Assembly: GCA_038330095.1 (NCBI GenBank)
Contig: JBBQNQ010000031.1
Span: 1-30,565, forward strand
Origin: JBBPZA01 sp038330095
GTDB taxonomy: Bacteria; Actinomycetota; Thermoleophilia; Solirubrobacterales; Solirubrobacteraceae
Length of the DNA stretch: 30,565 bases
Reading direction: 5' to 3'
The position numbers were made by a program, and so were the translations under genes. Every line of letters starts with the position of its first letter. Within the stretch, counting starts at the first letter, position 1. Below the pieces are notes generated by a model. It had not been told where the DNA came from, made no database searches, and saw nothing but the letters and a program-made list of their open reading frames with translations. This document shows, one piece after another, positions 1 through 8,242 of this stretch.

Positions 1-875
1 ACCGCATGCGCCCACGTCTGCGCTCCGGCCAGGTCGGGGGCGATGGTGCGGCGGCCCAGCCGGGCGTACTTGAGGATGCGGTAGGGCAGCCCGGCGTCGT
101 TGAACGGGTGGCGGGCGAAGGGGACGATCCCCACGTCGGCGCACACGATCAGCCTCGCGGCCTCCTCGTCGCTGCGCGCTCCCAGCCACAGAAGGTTCGG
201 AGCAGCCCGGCAAGCGGCGAAGTCCTCGTCGCCGCGCAGCTCGTCCTCGTGCCACGCCCCCACGAGCAGCACGACCAGCCGGTCGCCCATGCGCTCGGCG
301 ACGGCCCGCAGCAGCGCCCAGTCCACCCGGTGGCCGAGGTGCCCGAGCGACACCGCGATCGTCACCGCATCGGGGTCGGGGGCAGGGAAGGAGTCCGCGG
401 CCAGCGGCACGAGCGTGGCCTCGCGGCCGGCCTCGCGCTCCAGGCGCGCGAGCTCCTCTGAGGCAACGAAGGTCAGGTTCGAGCGCGCGGCGGCCTGTTC
501 GTGCAGCTCCTCCAGGCGCGCGCGGTCGCGCGGGCCGGCGTCGAGGGCGCGCTCGTAGCGGTCCCAGCGCCCGTACCAGAGCTCGCACCCCGGGTTGCGC
601 GCGAGGATCGCGCGGGCCAGGGGATACTGGAAGGGATGGAAGATCGCCACGGCGCGCGGCGTGCCCGGAAGCGCCATGCGGCGCGCCTGAATTGCGGCGA
701 GCGCGTCGCTCGCCGCCCCCGGTAGCCGCCCGAGCACCCCGAAGGGCACGCGCGCCGGCTCCACGGCGACGACGCCGTCTGACCGCAGAAGATCGTCGGC
801 CTGGTCGCGCAGGATGAACTGCTCGAGCGTTCTGGGCAGCAGCAGCACGCAGATGGGCCGGTCCACGCGCGCCAC
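1..875 (-). CDS. glycosyltransferase (GT4-like), 3' part beyond window edge
   Basis: About 291 residues are visible and the gene runs off the left edge, so the C-terminus is missing. The protein begins VDRPICVLLLPRTLEQF, has the two-Rossmann look of a GT-B transferase, and near the visible end carries CADVGIVPF followed by NDAGLPYRILKYARLG. That matches the nucleotide-sugar site of GT4-type transferases, where a surface-exposed acidic/Pro-Phe strand precedes the 'K-Y-x-x-x-G' helix. It probably adds a sugar to the surface glycan made by the neighbouring genes; donor and acceptor cannot be told. Two in-frame GTG codons could start it (875 and 866); an in-frame TAG lies about 25 bases upstream of the first. 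It is divergent from the flippase gene, with under 60 bases between the starts. Confidence 0.72.
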   Translation of the reverse strand, partial: MARVDRPICVLLLPRTLEQFILRDQADDLLRSDGVVAVEPARVPFGVLGRLPGAASDALAAIQARRMALPGTPRAVAIFHPFQYPLARAILARNPGCELWYGRWDRYERALDAGPRDRARLEELHEQAAARSNLTFVASEELARLEREAGREATLVPLAADSFPAPDPDAVTIAVSLGHLGHRVDWALLRAVAERMGDRLVVLLVGAWHEDELRGDEDFAACRAAPNLLWLGARSDEEAARLIVCADVGIVPFARHPFNDAGLPYRILKYARLGRRTIAPDLAGAQTWAHA

Positions 876-933
876 CCTAGGCGAGAGGCCGCAGGAGGCC
901 TAGCCGCACCACCCACTAGCGTCACGAGGCGCG

Positions 934-2409
934 ATGTACGGGTACATCCGACGCCTGCTGCGCACGGGCGCGGCCTACCAGGCGGCCGACGTCGTCGCCA
1001 AGCTCCTCGCCCTCGGGACGCTACCGCTCTACACCCGCCACCTGACGCGGGCCGACTACGGAGTGGCGGAGCTGCTGCTCACGCTGGTCATCGTCGCGAG
1101 CATCGTCGTGCGGCTGGGCATCGGGGAGGCCTTCGTCCGCTTCCACTTCCTCGACGAGGACTCCGAGCGCCAGCGCCGCGTGGCCCGCGCGGCGATCGGC
1201 TTCCTGCTCGCCGGCACGACGCTCGCGTGCGCGCTCGCCGCCGCGCTCGCCGAGCCACTCAGCCGGCTGGTGCTCGGCTACTCAGACGCGGGGACGATGC
1301 GCATCGCCGCCCTCGGCCTGTGGGCGTTCACCAACCTCGAGCTCGCGTACGCGCTGCTGCGCGTCGAGGAGCGCGCGCGGCCCTACATGATCGCCTCGAT
1401 CATCAACGTCGCGCTAACCGTCTCGCTCACCATCTGGCTCGTGGTCGTGCGCGACGACGGCGCGCGCGGACTGCTCCTGGGCAACTTCGGCGCCTCGGCC
1501 GTGGTCCTGCTCGGCCTGTGGTGGGCGCTGCGCGACCGGATCGTGCACTCGGGCCCCGGATGGGGGAGGGCGGTGCGCGAGCTGCCCGAGATGTTGCGCT
1601 TCGGTCTGCCCACCGTCCCCGCCGAGGTTTCGGTCTTCCTGCTCAACGTGGTCGACCGCTTCTACCTGTTCCGTGTCCAGAGCGAGTCGGCCGCCGGCCT
1701 GTACTCGCTCGCGGTCAAGCTGGCCGCGGTGGTCGTGTTCACCGTGCGTGCCTTCCAGTACGCGTGGCCGCCACTCGCCTACTCGATCCACGACGACGAC
1801 GAGGCCAAGCGCGTGTACGCCTTCGTCACCACCTACTACGTGCTTGGGACGGGGCTGGTGGTCGCGGGCATCACCCTCTTCGGCCGGTGGATCGTGCGCT
1901 TGCTGGCGGCGCCTTCGTTCTACCCCGCGCACGAGGCGCTCCCCTGGGTGGCGCTGGGCTGGGCGCTCTACGGCCTGTTCCTGGTCTTCGTGGTGATGGC
2001 CGGGCGCGCGCGGGTGACGACCCGCAACTTCCCAGCCGCGCTCGCCGGGCTGGTCGTCAACGTCGTGCTGCTCGTCGTGCTCGTCGACCCGCTCGGAATC
2101 GCCGGCGCCGGCGTCGCGCTGTGCGCCTCCTATGCGGTGATGCTCGTCCTCATGTACTTGCTCACCCGCGACCTCTTCGCGGTGAGCTTCCAGTGGGCGC
2201 GCCTGGTTCAGCTCATCGCGGTGATCGGCGGTATCGCGCTTGCCGGCGAGTTGCTGTTGCCCGACAGCGGCGCGACCGGTTTCCTGACCCGGCTGGCGGC
2301 GTTCGCGGCGATCCCGCTCGCCTTGGCCGGCGTGCGCTTCTTCCGCCCCGAGGAGCTCGCGCGCCTGCGCGGCCTGGCCGCACGGCTACGACCGGCCCGC
2401 GCGACGTAG
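934..2409 (+). CDS. Wzx-like oligosaccharide flippase (MOP superfamily)
   Basis: This 491-residue protein is almost entirely hydrophobic, with about 12-14 predicted transmembrane helices. It shows the usual opening of polysaccharide exporters: a short amphipathic start, then 'YQAADVVAKLLALGTLPLYTR' territory where the first helix meets a T-R-x-L-T-x-x-D-Y-G motif (residues about 33-43). Family members move undecaprenyl-linked oligosaccharides from the inner to the outer leaflet of the cytoplasmic membrane. Its length is normal for the family. It sits among glycosyltransferases and a lipid-carrier sugar transferase, which supports this role. A TAGCGT hexamer (917-922) and GAGG (926-929) precede the ATG. 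Confidence 0.85.
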   Translation: MYGYIRRLLRTGAAYQAADVVAKLLALGTLPLYTRHLTRADYGVAELLLTLVIVASIVVRLGIGEAFVRFHFLDEDSERQRRVARAAIGFLLAGTTLACALAAALAEPLSRLVLGYSDAGTMRIAALGLWAFTNLELAYALLRVEERARPYMIASIINVALTVSLTIWLVVVRDDGARGLLLGNFGASAVVLLGLWWALRDRIVHSGPGWGRAVRELPEMLRFGLPTVPAEVSVFLLNVVDRFYLFRVQSESAAGLYSLAVKLAAVVVFTVRAFQYAWPPLAYSIHDDDEAKRVYAFVTTYYVLGTGLVVAGITLFGRWIVRLLAAPSFYPAHEALPWVALGWALYGLFLVFVVMAGRARVTTRNFPAALAGLVVNVVLLVVLVDPLGIAGAGVALCASYAVMLVLMYLLTRDLFAVSFQWARLVQLIAVIGGIALAGELLLPDSGATGFLTRLAAFAAIPLALAGVRFFRPEELARLRGLAARLRPARAT

Positions 2410-2418
2410 GATCGTGTC

Positions 2419-3057
2419 GTGATCGTCACCGAAGCCGTCCAGGCCTACCTCCAGACGCTGCGCCCGCCGCCGGATCCCGTGCTCGCCGAGATGGAGGCGC
2501 ACGCGGCACGAGACGGTGTTCCGATCGTCCACCCGCCGACCGGCCAGCTCCTCACCGCGCTCGCAGCCGCAAGCGGCGCGCGCCGGGTGGTCGAGGTGGG
2601 CACCGCGATCGGCGTTTCGACGCTCTATCTCGCGCGCGGGCTGCAGGGGGGCGGGACCGTCATCTCCTTCGAGGTCGACCCCGCCCGCCAGGACGCGGCC
2701 CGCGCCTACCTCGAGCGCGCCGGCGTCATCGATCGCGTCGACCTGCGCCTCCAGGACGCCCGCGAGGGCGTCGCGAGCCTCGAGGAGCCCGTCGACCTGG
2801 CCTTTATCGACGGCGTGAAGGACCAGTACCAGGCCTACTTCGACGCCCTCCTTGGCCTGGTCCGGCCGGGAGGCGTGATCGCCGTCGACAACGTCCTGAT
2901 GTCGGGCAGCGTCGCCGAGGGCGTGGCCGCCGGCCCGTGGACCGAGGCGCACGTCGTGGCCATGCGCGCCTTCAACGAGCGCCTCATGTCCCATCCCGAT
3001 CTCATCGCGACCATCACCCCGGTGGGCGATGGCGTCGCGCTGGCCGTCCGGCGCTAG
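2419..3057 (+). CDS. class I SAM-dependent O-methyltransferase (COMT/family 3)
   Basis: The 212-residue protein has the family 3 O-methyltransferase layout. The SAM-binding motif I is VVEVGTAIGVSTLYLA (residues 57-72), the acidic end of strand 2 is FEVDP (84-88), and the divalent-metal ligands are D131 in AFIDGVKDQYQAY and D157-N158 in AVDNVL. The GTG start lies 9 bases after the flippase stop, so it is probably co-transcribed with it and could methylate a sugar hydroxyl of the glycan; that substrate is inferred from context only. Family members also act on catechols and CoA esters. The stop codon overlaps the stop of the convergent GT2 gene within a shared CTAG. Confidence 0.85.
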   Translation: MIVTEAVQAYLQTLRPPPDPVLAEMEAHAARDGVPIVHPPTGQLLTALAAASGARRVVEVGTAIGVSTLYLARGLQGGGTVISFEVDPARQDAARAYLERAGVIDRVDLRLQDAREGVASLEEPVDLAFIDGVKDQYQAYFDALLGLVRPGGVIAVDNVLMSGSVAEGVAAGPWTEAHVVAMRAFNERLMSHPDLIATITPVGDGVALAVRR

Positions 3058-3989
3058 CGACCCCGTGCGCGATTGCGGGCTTCCGCGGCCTCGCGGATGC
3101 CTTCGCCGCGACCGGGCCGCAGGGTTGCCGTGACGTGGCGCCAGTAGCGGCGCGGGTCGTGGGCGGGAAGGATCAGGCCGGCGAGGGCGCGCAGGGCATA
3201 GGTCCAGGCGGTCAGCCAGCGGACGGCGAGGACGGTCGCCGGGCGCTCGTGCTTTCGCAGGTAGCGCTCGCGGTTACGGCTGAACTCGACGATGCGCCGC
3301 TCGGGCACCGCGCCAGTGGAGAGCTGCTCGTGGTGGATGGCGGTCGCCCCGGGGACATAGAGGGTCGACCATCCGGCGTCGCGCAGGCGCCGGCAGAAGT
3401 CGACCTCCTCGCCGTAGACGAAGAAGTCAGGGTCGAGATAGTCCACCTGCGCCGCCGCCTCGGTGCGCACCAGCAGCGCTGCGGACTGCGCCCAGTCGAC
3501 CTCGCGAACCTCCTCGCCGCGGCTCTGGACGGTGTAGCGGCGGTGCAGGAAGAGCGCGCCCGCGAGGGCGGTCGTGATGGTCGGAAAGCGCCATGCCGAA
3601 GGCTGGGCGCGTCCGTCGGGACGCACGAGCCGCGCAACGGCCGCGCCCGCCCGGGGGCGGGCCTCGAGCGCTCGCCACAGGGCCTCGCTCGCGCCGGGCA
3701 CGAGCTCTGAGTCCTCGTTGAGCAGCAGCCCGTAGCGGCCGCGCGCGCGGCGCAGCAGCCCGGAGTCGTTGACCGACTTCCCCGTGCGACCGTCCAGTGC
3801 CACCACCTCGTCGACCGCCGGGTGAGCGCGGGCCAGCTCCACCGAGCCGTCCTCGGAGGCGTTGTCGAGCACGAGCACCTCGGTCTCGAAGGGCACGCGC
3901 CCGCGCTCGCCGGCGATCGCGGCGAGGCAGCGCCCGAGCAGCTCGCGCTGCTCGGTGTTGACGACGCAGAAGGTCAGCTCGATGGGCAC
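3054..3989 (-). CDS. family 2 glycosyltransferase (rhamnosyltransferase-like)
   Basis: This 311-residue GT-A enzyme starts at GTG 3989 (MPIELTFCVVNTEQ). The open frame extends further upstream but would run into the divergent GT4 gene. Visible family features are the N-terminal strand FCVVNT, the LDNASEDGS nucleotide loop, the LLLNEDSE segment holding the metal-binding DxD equivalent, and FFVYGEEVDFCRRLRDAGW, the conserved acceptor/base region of rhamnosyltransferase-type GT2 proteins. There are no strong membrane helices, so it is likely a peripheral cytoplasmic enzyme that extends the lipid-linked glycan. It is transcribed against the flippase-methyltransferase pair and divergently from the GT4 gene (73-base gap). 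Confidence 0.85.
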   Translation of the reverse strand: MPIELTFCVVNTEQRELLGRCLAAIAGERGRVPFETEVLVLDNASEDGSVELARAHPAVDEVVALDGRTGKSVNDSGLLRRARGRYGLLLNEDSELVPGASEALWRALEARPRAGAAVARLVRPDGRAQPSAWRFPTITTALAGALFLHRRYTVQSRGEEVREVDWAQSAALLVRTEAAAQVDYLDPDFFVYGEEVDFCRRLRDAGWSTLYVPGATAIHHEQLSTGAVPERRIVEFSRNRERYLRKHERPATVLAVRWLTAWTYALRALAGLILPAHDPRRYWRHVTATLRPGRGEGIREAAEARNRARGR

Positions 3990-4062
3990 GCGTCGGGATG
4001 ATGCCGTGACGGCGGTGCGGACGCCGCCTTTGCGCGACCGCGGCCGTTGCGATGATCGCGCG

Positions 4063-5166
4063 GTGCGCGTCGATCTCGTCGACCCCTCGGCCTTCACGCC
4101 CCCCTACGACCGCGCGCTCGCCGCCGCGCTGGCCCGGGCCGGGGCCGACGTGAGGCTGGTGACCAGCCGCTTCGCCTACGGCGACGTCCCGCCTCCGCAC
4201 GGCTACGAGGTCGACGAGCGCTTCTACCGCGTCGCGGCCGGTCGCCCGGGCTCGCGCGCTCGCCGCGCGGCCAAGCTCGCAAGCCACGTCCCCGACATGC
4301 TCGCCTACCGCAGGGCGGCCCGGGCGGCCGACGTCGTGCACTTTCAGTGGCTCACCGTGCAGCCGCTAGACGTCCATCTGCTCCCGGCAGACCGGCCGCT
4401 GGTCCTCACCGCCCACGACGTACTGCCGCGCGAGTCCCGGCCCGGCCAGCTGCACGCACAACGGCGGCTCTACGAGCGCGTGGACGCCGTCGTCGTCCAC
4501 TCCCACCACGGTCGCGAGCGCCTCGTGGTCGACCTCGCAGTCGATCCCGAGAAGGTCAGGGTCATCCCCCATGGAGCCTTCACCCACCTCGCGGAGCTCG
4601 AGCCTGCCCAGCTTCCCGCGCCGCTCGCCGCGACCGACGGGCCGGTCGTGCTCTTCTTCGGGCTCCTGCGCCCCTACAAGGGGCTGGATGTTCTCCTCGA
4701 CGCGTGGCGAGGCGTCGCAGGAGCGGAGTTGTGGGTCGTCGGAATGCCGCGCATGCCGGTCGGCCCGCTGCGCGCCACCGCGCCGAGCAGCGTGCGCTGG
4801 GTGAGCCGCTTCGTGTCCGACCCCGAAGCCGCCGCCCTCTTCCGGCGCGCGGATCTCGTCGTGCTCCCCTACCGCGAGATCGACCAGTCCGGCGTGCTCT
4901 TCACCGCGCTGGCGTTCGGCAAGCCGCTGCTGCTGTCCGCGGTCGGAGGCTTTCCGGAGATCGCGGAGGCGGGCGCCGCCGAGTTCGTCGCCCCTGGCGA
5001 CCGTGCAGCGTTGCACCTCGCGCTGCGCAGGTTGCTCGACGATCCCGGCCGGCGCGAGGCGCTGGCGGCCGCGGCCCGCACGGCGGCCGCGACGACGTAC
5101 TCGTGGGAGCGAGCGGCGGCCGACCATCTCGCCCTCTACGAGGACCTCGTCGCAGGGAGAAGGTGA
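4063..5166 (+). CDS. family 4 glycosyltransferase
   Basis: The GTG at 4063 gives a 367-residue GT-B protein starting MRVDLVDPSAFTPPYD; a longer frame upstream overlaps the divergent GT2 gene and looks like shadow. The N-terminal acceptor domain contains VVHFQWLTVQP and LTAHDVLPRE. The C-terminal donor domain has FFGLLRPYKGLDVLLDAW and then PYREIDQSGVLFTALAFGKP followed by VGGFPE. The QSGVL form lacks the second Glu of the classic E-x7-E motif, a variant seen in a sub-group of GT4 enzymes. It opens a four-gene plus-strand run; the next gene begins 6 bases after its stop. The likely role is sugar transfer in the surface-glycan pathway. Confidence 0.87.
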   Translation: MRVDLVDPSAFTPPYDRALAAALARAGADVRLVTSRFAYGDVPPPHGYEVDERFYRVAAGRPGSRARRAAKLASHVPDMLAYRRAARAADVVHFQWLTVQPLDVHLLPADRPLVLTAHDVLPRESRPGQLHAQRRLYERVDAVVVHSHHGRERLVVDLAVDPEKVRVIPHGAFTHLAELEPAQLPAPLAATDGPVVLFFGLLRPYKGLDVLLDAWRGVAGAELWVVGMPRMPVGPLRATAPSSVRWVSRFVSDPEAAALFRRADLVVLPYREIDQSGVLFTALAFGKPLLLSAVGGFPEIAEAGAAEFVAPGDRAALHLALRRLLDDPGRREALAAAARTAAATTYSWERAAADHLALYEDLVAGRR

Positions 5167-5172
5167 CCCGCC

Positions 5173-6324
5173 GTGTACCTTCGCGCGATGCGCCCCGCAC
5201 TCACCGCCGCCTTCTGGGCCTCGGCCGGACTGCTCGCCTACACGCAGGCCGGCTACGCGGCGCTGCTCGCCGGCCTGGCCCGCGCGCGGTCTCCCTTGCC
5301 GTCGCCGCAGCCGTCGGCGGGAACGCCCGACGTATCGCTCATCGTCGCGGCCTACGACGAGCAGGGCGTGATCGCTGACAAGCTGGCAGACGCGCTGTCG
5401 CAGGACTGGCCGCGCGAGCGGCTGGAGGTCATCGTCTGCTCGGACGGCTCGTCGGACGACACGGCGAGCGCGGCCCGCGCCGCGGGCGCCGACCTCGTGC
5501 TCGAGCTCCCGCGCGGCGGCAAGGTGCGCGCGCAGGACGCCGGCGTGCGGCACGCCCGGGGGGAGATCGTCGCCTTCTCGGACGCCAACGCGACCTGGGA
5601 GCCCGATGCGCTGCGCGAGCTCGTCTCCCCGTTCGCCGAGCCGCGGGTCGGCTACGTCTGCGGCCAGGTCCGCTTCGTCAACGAGAAGGGGACCAACCAG
5701 GAGGGCCTGTACTGGCGCTATGAGACGTGGATCCGCGGTCTGGAGTCGCGGCTCGCCTCGGTCACCGCGGGCAACGGCGCGATCTACGCCACCCGCCGGG
5801 CCGCCTACATCGAGGTCGATCCGATCATGGGCCACGACCTCTCGTTCCCGTTCAACATGGTCAAGCGCGGGTGGCGCGCGGTCTACGCGCCGCGGGCGCG
5901 GGCGACCGAGAAGATGGTCCCCTCGATCGAGGGCGAGTTCGCGCGCAAGCGGCGGATGATGAGCCACACCTGGGCGATCGTGCTGCGCGGCGGCCTGCTG
6001 GACCCGCGCGGCTACGGGCCGCTCTACGTGCTGATGATCTTCTCCCACCGCGTGCTGCGCTACATGACGCCGTTCCTGCACGTCGTCGCGCTGGGAGCCA
6101 ACGCTGCGCTCGTGGTGCTCGGCGCCGGCCCGCTCTACGTCGCGACCCTGGCGGCGCAGGTGGCGCTGTTGGCCGGCGCCGCGGCGGCCGCCCGCGCGGG
6201 TTCGCGACCGCTGCTCGTAGCCCGCTACTACGTGCTCACCACGGCTTCCCTCGCGGTCGGGCTGTGGGACTGGCTGCGCGAGGGGACGACGGCGGGATGG
6301 GAGCCGGCGGAGGGGACCCGCTGA
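5173..6324 (+). CDS. membrane-bound family 2 glycosyltransferase
   Basis: This 383-residue protein has one N-terminal helix (about residues 10-35), a GT2 domain, and three or four C-terminal helices (about 285-365). Catalytic features are VSLIVAAYDEQ (54-64), CSDGSSDDT (89-97), the metal-binding FSDANATW (136-142 region), GHDLSFPF with the likely general base near D222, and the RKRRMMSHTW stretch that takes the place of QxxRW in processive synthases. It resembles hyaluronan/cellulose-synthase-like and ExoM-like enzymes but is short, so it is more likely a single-addition enzyme. GTG 5173 is used here; ATG 5188 is an alternative. Its TGA shares one base with the ATG of the sugar transferase. 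Confidence 0.86.
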   Translation: MYLRAMRPALTAAFWASAGLLAYTQAGYAALLAGLARARSPLPSPQPSAGTPDVSLIVAAYDEQGVIADKLADALSQDWPRERLEVIVCSDGSSDDTASAARAAGADLVLELPRGGKVRAQDAGVRHARGEIVAFSDANATWEPDALRELVSPFAEPRVGYVCGQVRFVNEKGTNQEGLYWRYETWIRGLESRLASVTAGNGAIYATRRAAYIEVDPIMGHDLSFPFNMVKRGWRAVYAPRARATEKMVPSIEGEFARKRRMMSHTWAIVLRGGLLDPRGYGPLYVLMIFSHRVLRYMTPFLHVVALGANAALVVLGAGPLYVATLAAQVALLAGAAAAARAGSRPLLVARYYVLTTASLAVGLWDWLREGTTAGWEPAEGTR

Positions 6325-6995
6325 TGGACCCGCTCTCGCGCGCGGTGAAGCGCGCGTTCGACGTCGTGGTCTCGCTCGCCGCCCTCGCTGCCGCCGCGCC
6401 CCTCGGACTGCTGATCACCGTCGCCATCCGCGTGGAGTCAGCCGGCCACGCGGTCTACCGCCAGCGCCGTGTCGGCCGCGCCGGCGCGCCCTTCGAGATC
6501 TTCAAGTTCCGCACGATGGTCACCGGCGCGGAGTTCGTCGGCGCGGGCCTGGCGGTCCAGGAGGGCGATGACCGCATCACGCGCGTCGGAGCGCTGCTGC
6601 GGCGGACTTCGCTCGACGAGCTGCCCAACCTCGTCAACGTGCTGCGCGGCGAGATGTCGATCGTCGGCCCGCGACCCACCGTGCAGGTCCAGGTCGACCA
6701 CTACACCGAGCGCCAGCGCGGGCGCCTGAGGGTCAAGCCGGGGATCACAGGGTGGGCGCAGATCCACGGCCGCGCCTCCCTGCCGTGGTCGCAGCGCATC
6801 GAGCTCGACCTGTTCTACGTCGACCACCAGTCACTCGCGCTTGACGCCCGCATCCTCGCGCGGACCCCCGGGATGCTGCTCGGCCGGCGGGGGATCTACA
6901 AGGGCGAGGGCGGCGGCTGGGACCTGACCGCTTCGGTCCCGCAGGAGGGCGCCCCGATCGAGGGAGCGCCCTCAGAAGACGACGGCGGCGCATGA
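6324..6995 (+). CDS. initiating sugar-phosphate transferase (bacterial sugar transferase, PglC/WbaP C-terminal type)
   Basis: The 223-residue protein is a minimal monotopic phosphoglycosyl transferase. It has a single hydrophobic segment (about 12-36) containing the break-forming Pro26, then KFRTM (61-65), the catalytic Asp-Glu pair in SLDELPNLVNVL (D98, E99), SIVGPRP (112-118), and KPGITGWAQIHGR (138-150). Enzymes of this family move a sugar-1-phosphate from UDP-sugar to undecaprenyl phosphate and so start each repeat unit. It lacks the long multi-helix N-terminal part of full WbaP proteins. Its ATG overlaps the previous stop by one base, and its stop overlaps the next start (ATGA), so all three genes should be translationally coupled. 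Confidence 0.92.
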   Translation: MDPLSRAVKRAFDVVVSLAALAAAAPLGLLITVAIRVESAGHAVYRQRRVGRAGAPFEIFKFRTMVTGAEFVGAGLAVQEGDDRITRVGALLRRTSLDELPNLVNVLRGEMSIVGPRPTVQVQVDHYTERQRGRLRVKPGITGWAQIHGRASLPWSQRIELDLFYVDHQSLALDARILARTPGMLLGRRGIYKGEGGGWDLTASVPQEGAPIEGAPSEDDGGA

Positions 6996-7996
6996 GCGAC
7001 CGTCCGGCGGTGATCCTGACCGGCGCGGGCCGGCGCTACGACATCGTCTCCGCCTTCGCCGCGCAGGCGCCGACGATCGCCTGCGACCTCAACCCGCTCG
7101 CCCCCGCGCAGTACGCCGCCCAGCAACGCGCGACTCTGCCTCCGAACGACGACCCGGACTTCGTGCCGGCGCTTGAGCGCCTGTGCCACGAGCACGGCGC
7201 GCGCGCCGTCGTGCCGCTCATCGATCCCGACATCCCCCTCCTTGCCCGCGCGCGGAGGGAGCGCGGGTTGCCCGCCTTCGTCGCCGACCCCGAGACCGCG
7301 GAGGCGACGTTCGACAAGCTCGCAACCCACGAGCTGCTGATCGCGCACGGGCTGCCCTCGCCGGCCACGGTGGCGCCGGGCGGGGAGATCGAGTTCCCGG
7401 TCATCGTCAAGCCGCGGCGCGGGTCGCTGTCGCGGTCGGTGCACCTCGCCCGCGACCGCCGCGAGGCGGACTTCTTCACGGGCTACGTCGAGGAGCCGGT
7501 GGTCTGGCAGCGCCGCTACGGCGGCGAGCACATCTCCCTGGACTGCCTGGGTGATCTCGACGGCCGCTGCCTGAACGCGATCCCGCGGTCGATGCTCGAG
7601 TCACGCGGGGGCGAGGCGGTCAAGGGACGGATCCTCGACGACCCCGAGCTCGTGGAGGTCGCGCGGGCGACGATGGACGCGCTCCGCGTGCGCGGGCCCG
7701 GGATGATCCAGCTGTTCCGCGACCCCGAGCTCGGAATCGGCATCCATGACGTCAACCTGCGCTTCGGCGGCGGATTCGCCGGGCCGATGTACGCGGCGCT
7801 GCCCGGCCGCGGGTTCCCCGAGCTGATCGTCCGCATAGCCGCCGGCGAGCGCATCGCGCCCCACATCGGCGAATACCGCAAGGGGGTCTACTTCGCGCGC
7901 TTCAACTGGCAGATCGAGCTCGACGAGAACATGCGCCCGACCGGGCGCGACATCGTTCCCGGCGGCTTTCGCCAGCCTCGCCCGCCGATCTCCTAG
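6992..7996 (+). CDS. ATP-grasp ligase (carbamoyl-phosphate synthase-like fold)
   Basis: The 334-residue protein has a short N-terminal pre-ATP-grasp Rossmann-like domain (VILTGAGRRYDIV, about 6-19) and an ATP-grasp core. Visible ATP/Mg residues include K109 in TFDKLATH, K140 in FPVIVKPRRGS, and the IHDVNLRFGGGF segment (251-262) carrying the metal-binding Asn/Arg pair. These enzymes form an amide or thioester bond through an acyl-phosphate. The 4-base overlap with the initiating sugar transferase ties it to the glycan locus, where it could attach an amino acid or other carboxylate to an amino sugar. This substrate idea is inference. It ends the run; a long hairpin follows. Confidence 0.85.
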   Translation: MSDRPAVILTGAGRRYDIVSAFAAQAPTIACDLNPLAPAQYAAQQRATLPPNDDPDFVPALERLCHEHGARAVVPLIDPDIPLLARARRERGLPAFVADPETAEATFDKLATHELLIAHGLPSPATVAPGGEIEFPVIVKPRRGSLSRSVHLARDRREADFFTGYVEEPVVWQRRYGGEHISLDCLGDLDGRCLNAIPRSMLESRGGEAVKGRILDDPELVEVARATMDALRVRGPGMIQLFRDPELGIGIHDVNLRFGGGFAGPMYAALPGRGFPELIVRIAAGERIAPHIGEYRKGVYFARFNWQIELDENMRPTGRDIVPGGFRQPRPPIS

Positions 7997-8049
7997 GCCG
8001 AGCTCGACCGCTCGGCGGTGGCGTAGCGGTAGCGGTTGACGAACGGCAT

Positions 8050-8128
8050 CGACGAGGGAGAGGGAGGGGGTCGCGTTCCCCCGCAGAACCCGCAGAGGCC
8101 GAGATCTAGCCCCCTCCCTCCCTCGTCG
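8050..8128. repeat. long inverted repeat between convergent genes (palindrome copy A)
   Basis: The left arm (8050-8070) and right arm (8110-8128) are complementary over 19 base pairs apart from a two-base insertion in the left arm. The arms contain CGACGAGGGA and a run of G or C. It lies between the ATP-grasp gene and DUF3105, which converge, so it can act as a two-way transcription end. The left flank CGAACGGCATCG matches an arm of the palindrome near 17500 (see findings). No T-run follows the stem. Confidence 0.7.
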
Positions 8129-8172
8129 CCCCAGACCACGCACCGCACGCCAGCCCGGCGTGAACGGAGCGC

Positions 8173-8205
8173 CGCCCGCGCAGCGAGCCCTCCGCCGCGC
8201 GGGCG
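8173..8205. terminator. GC-rich hairpin downstream of DUF3105
   Basis: CGCCCGCGC (8173-8181) pairs perfectly with GCGCGGGCG (8197-8205) around a 15-base loop. It is about 38 bases past the stop of the minus-strand DUF3105 gene and has no U-tract, as is common in high-GC actinobacteria. The function is inferred from position. Confidence 0.45.
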
Positions 8206-8242
8206 AAGTGTGGGTGCAGGGAGAGCCGCCGGTCGCGGCCTC

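Noticed and set aside
6..558. Plus-strand ORFs of about 150 residues at the left edge
   Set aside because: They are antisense to the minus-strand glycosyltransferase, have Arg/Ala-rich composition without motifs, and arise from GC-rich codon bias.
1227..3710. 827-residue open frame on the plus strand
   Set aside because: It crosses the flippase, the methyltransferase and the antisense of GT2, and is Arg-rich with no domain; it is a shadow frame.
4366..6081. 571-residue minus-strand open frame
   Set aside because: It lies opposite two glycosyltransferases with clear motifs and is Asp/Arg/Gly-rich without recognisable domains.
7997..8242. tRNA or small RNA gene in the gap
   Set aside because: No cloverleaf with a T-arm sequence was found; the gap is explained by two hairpins.
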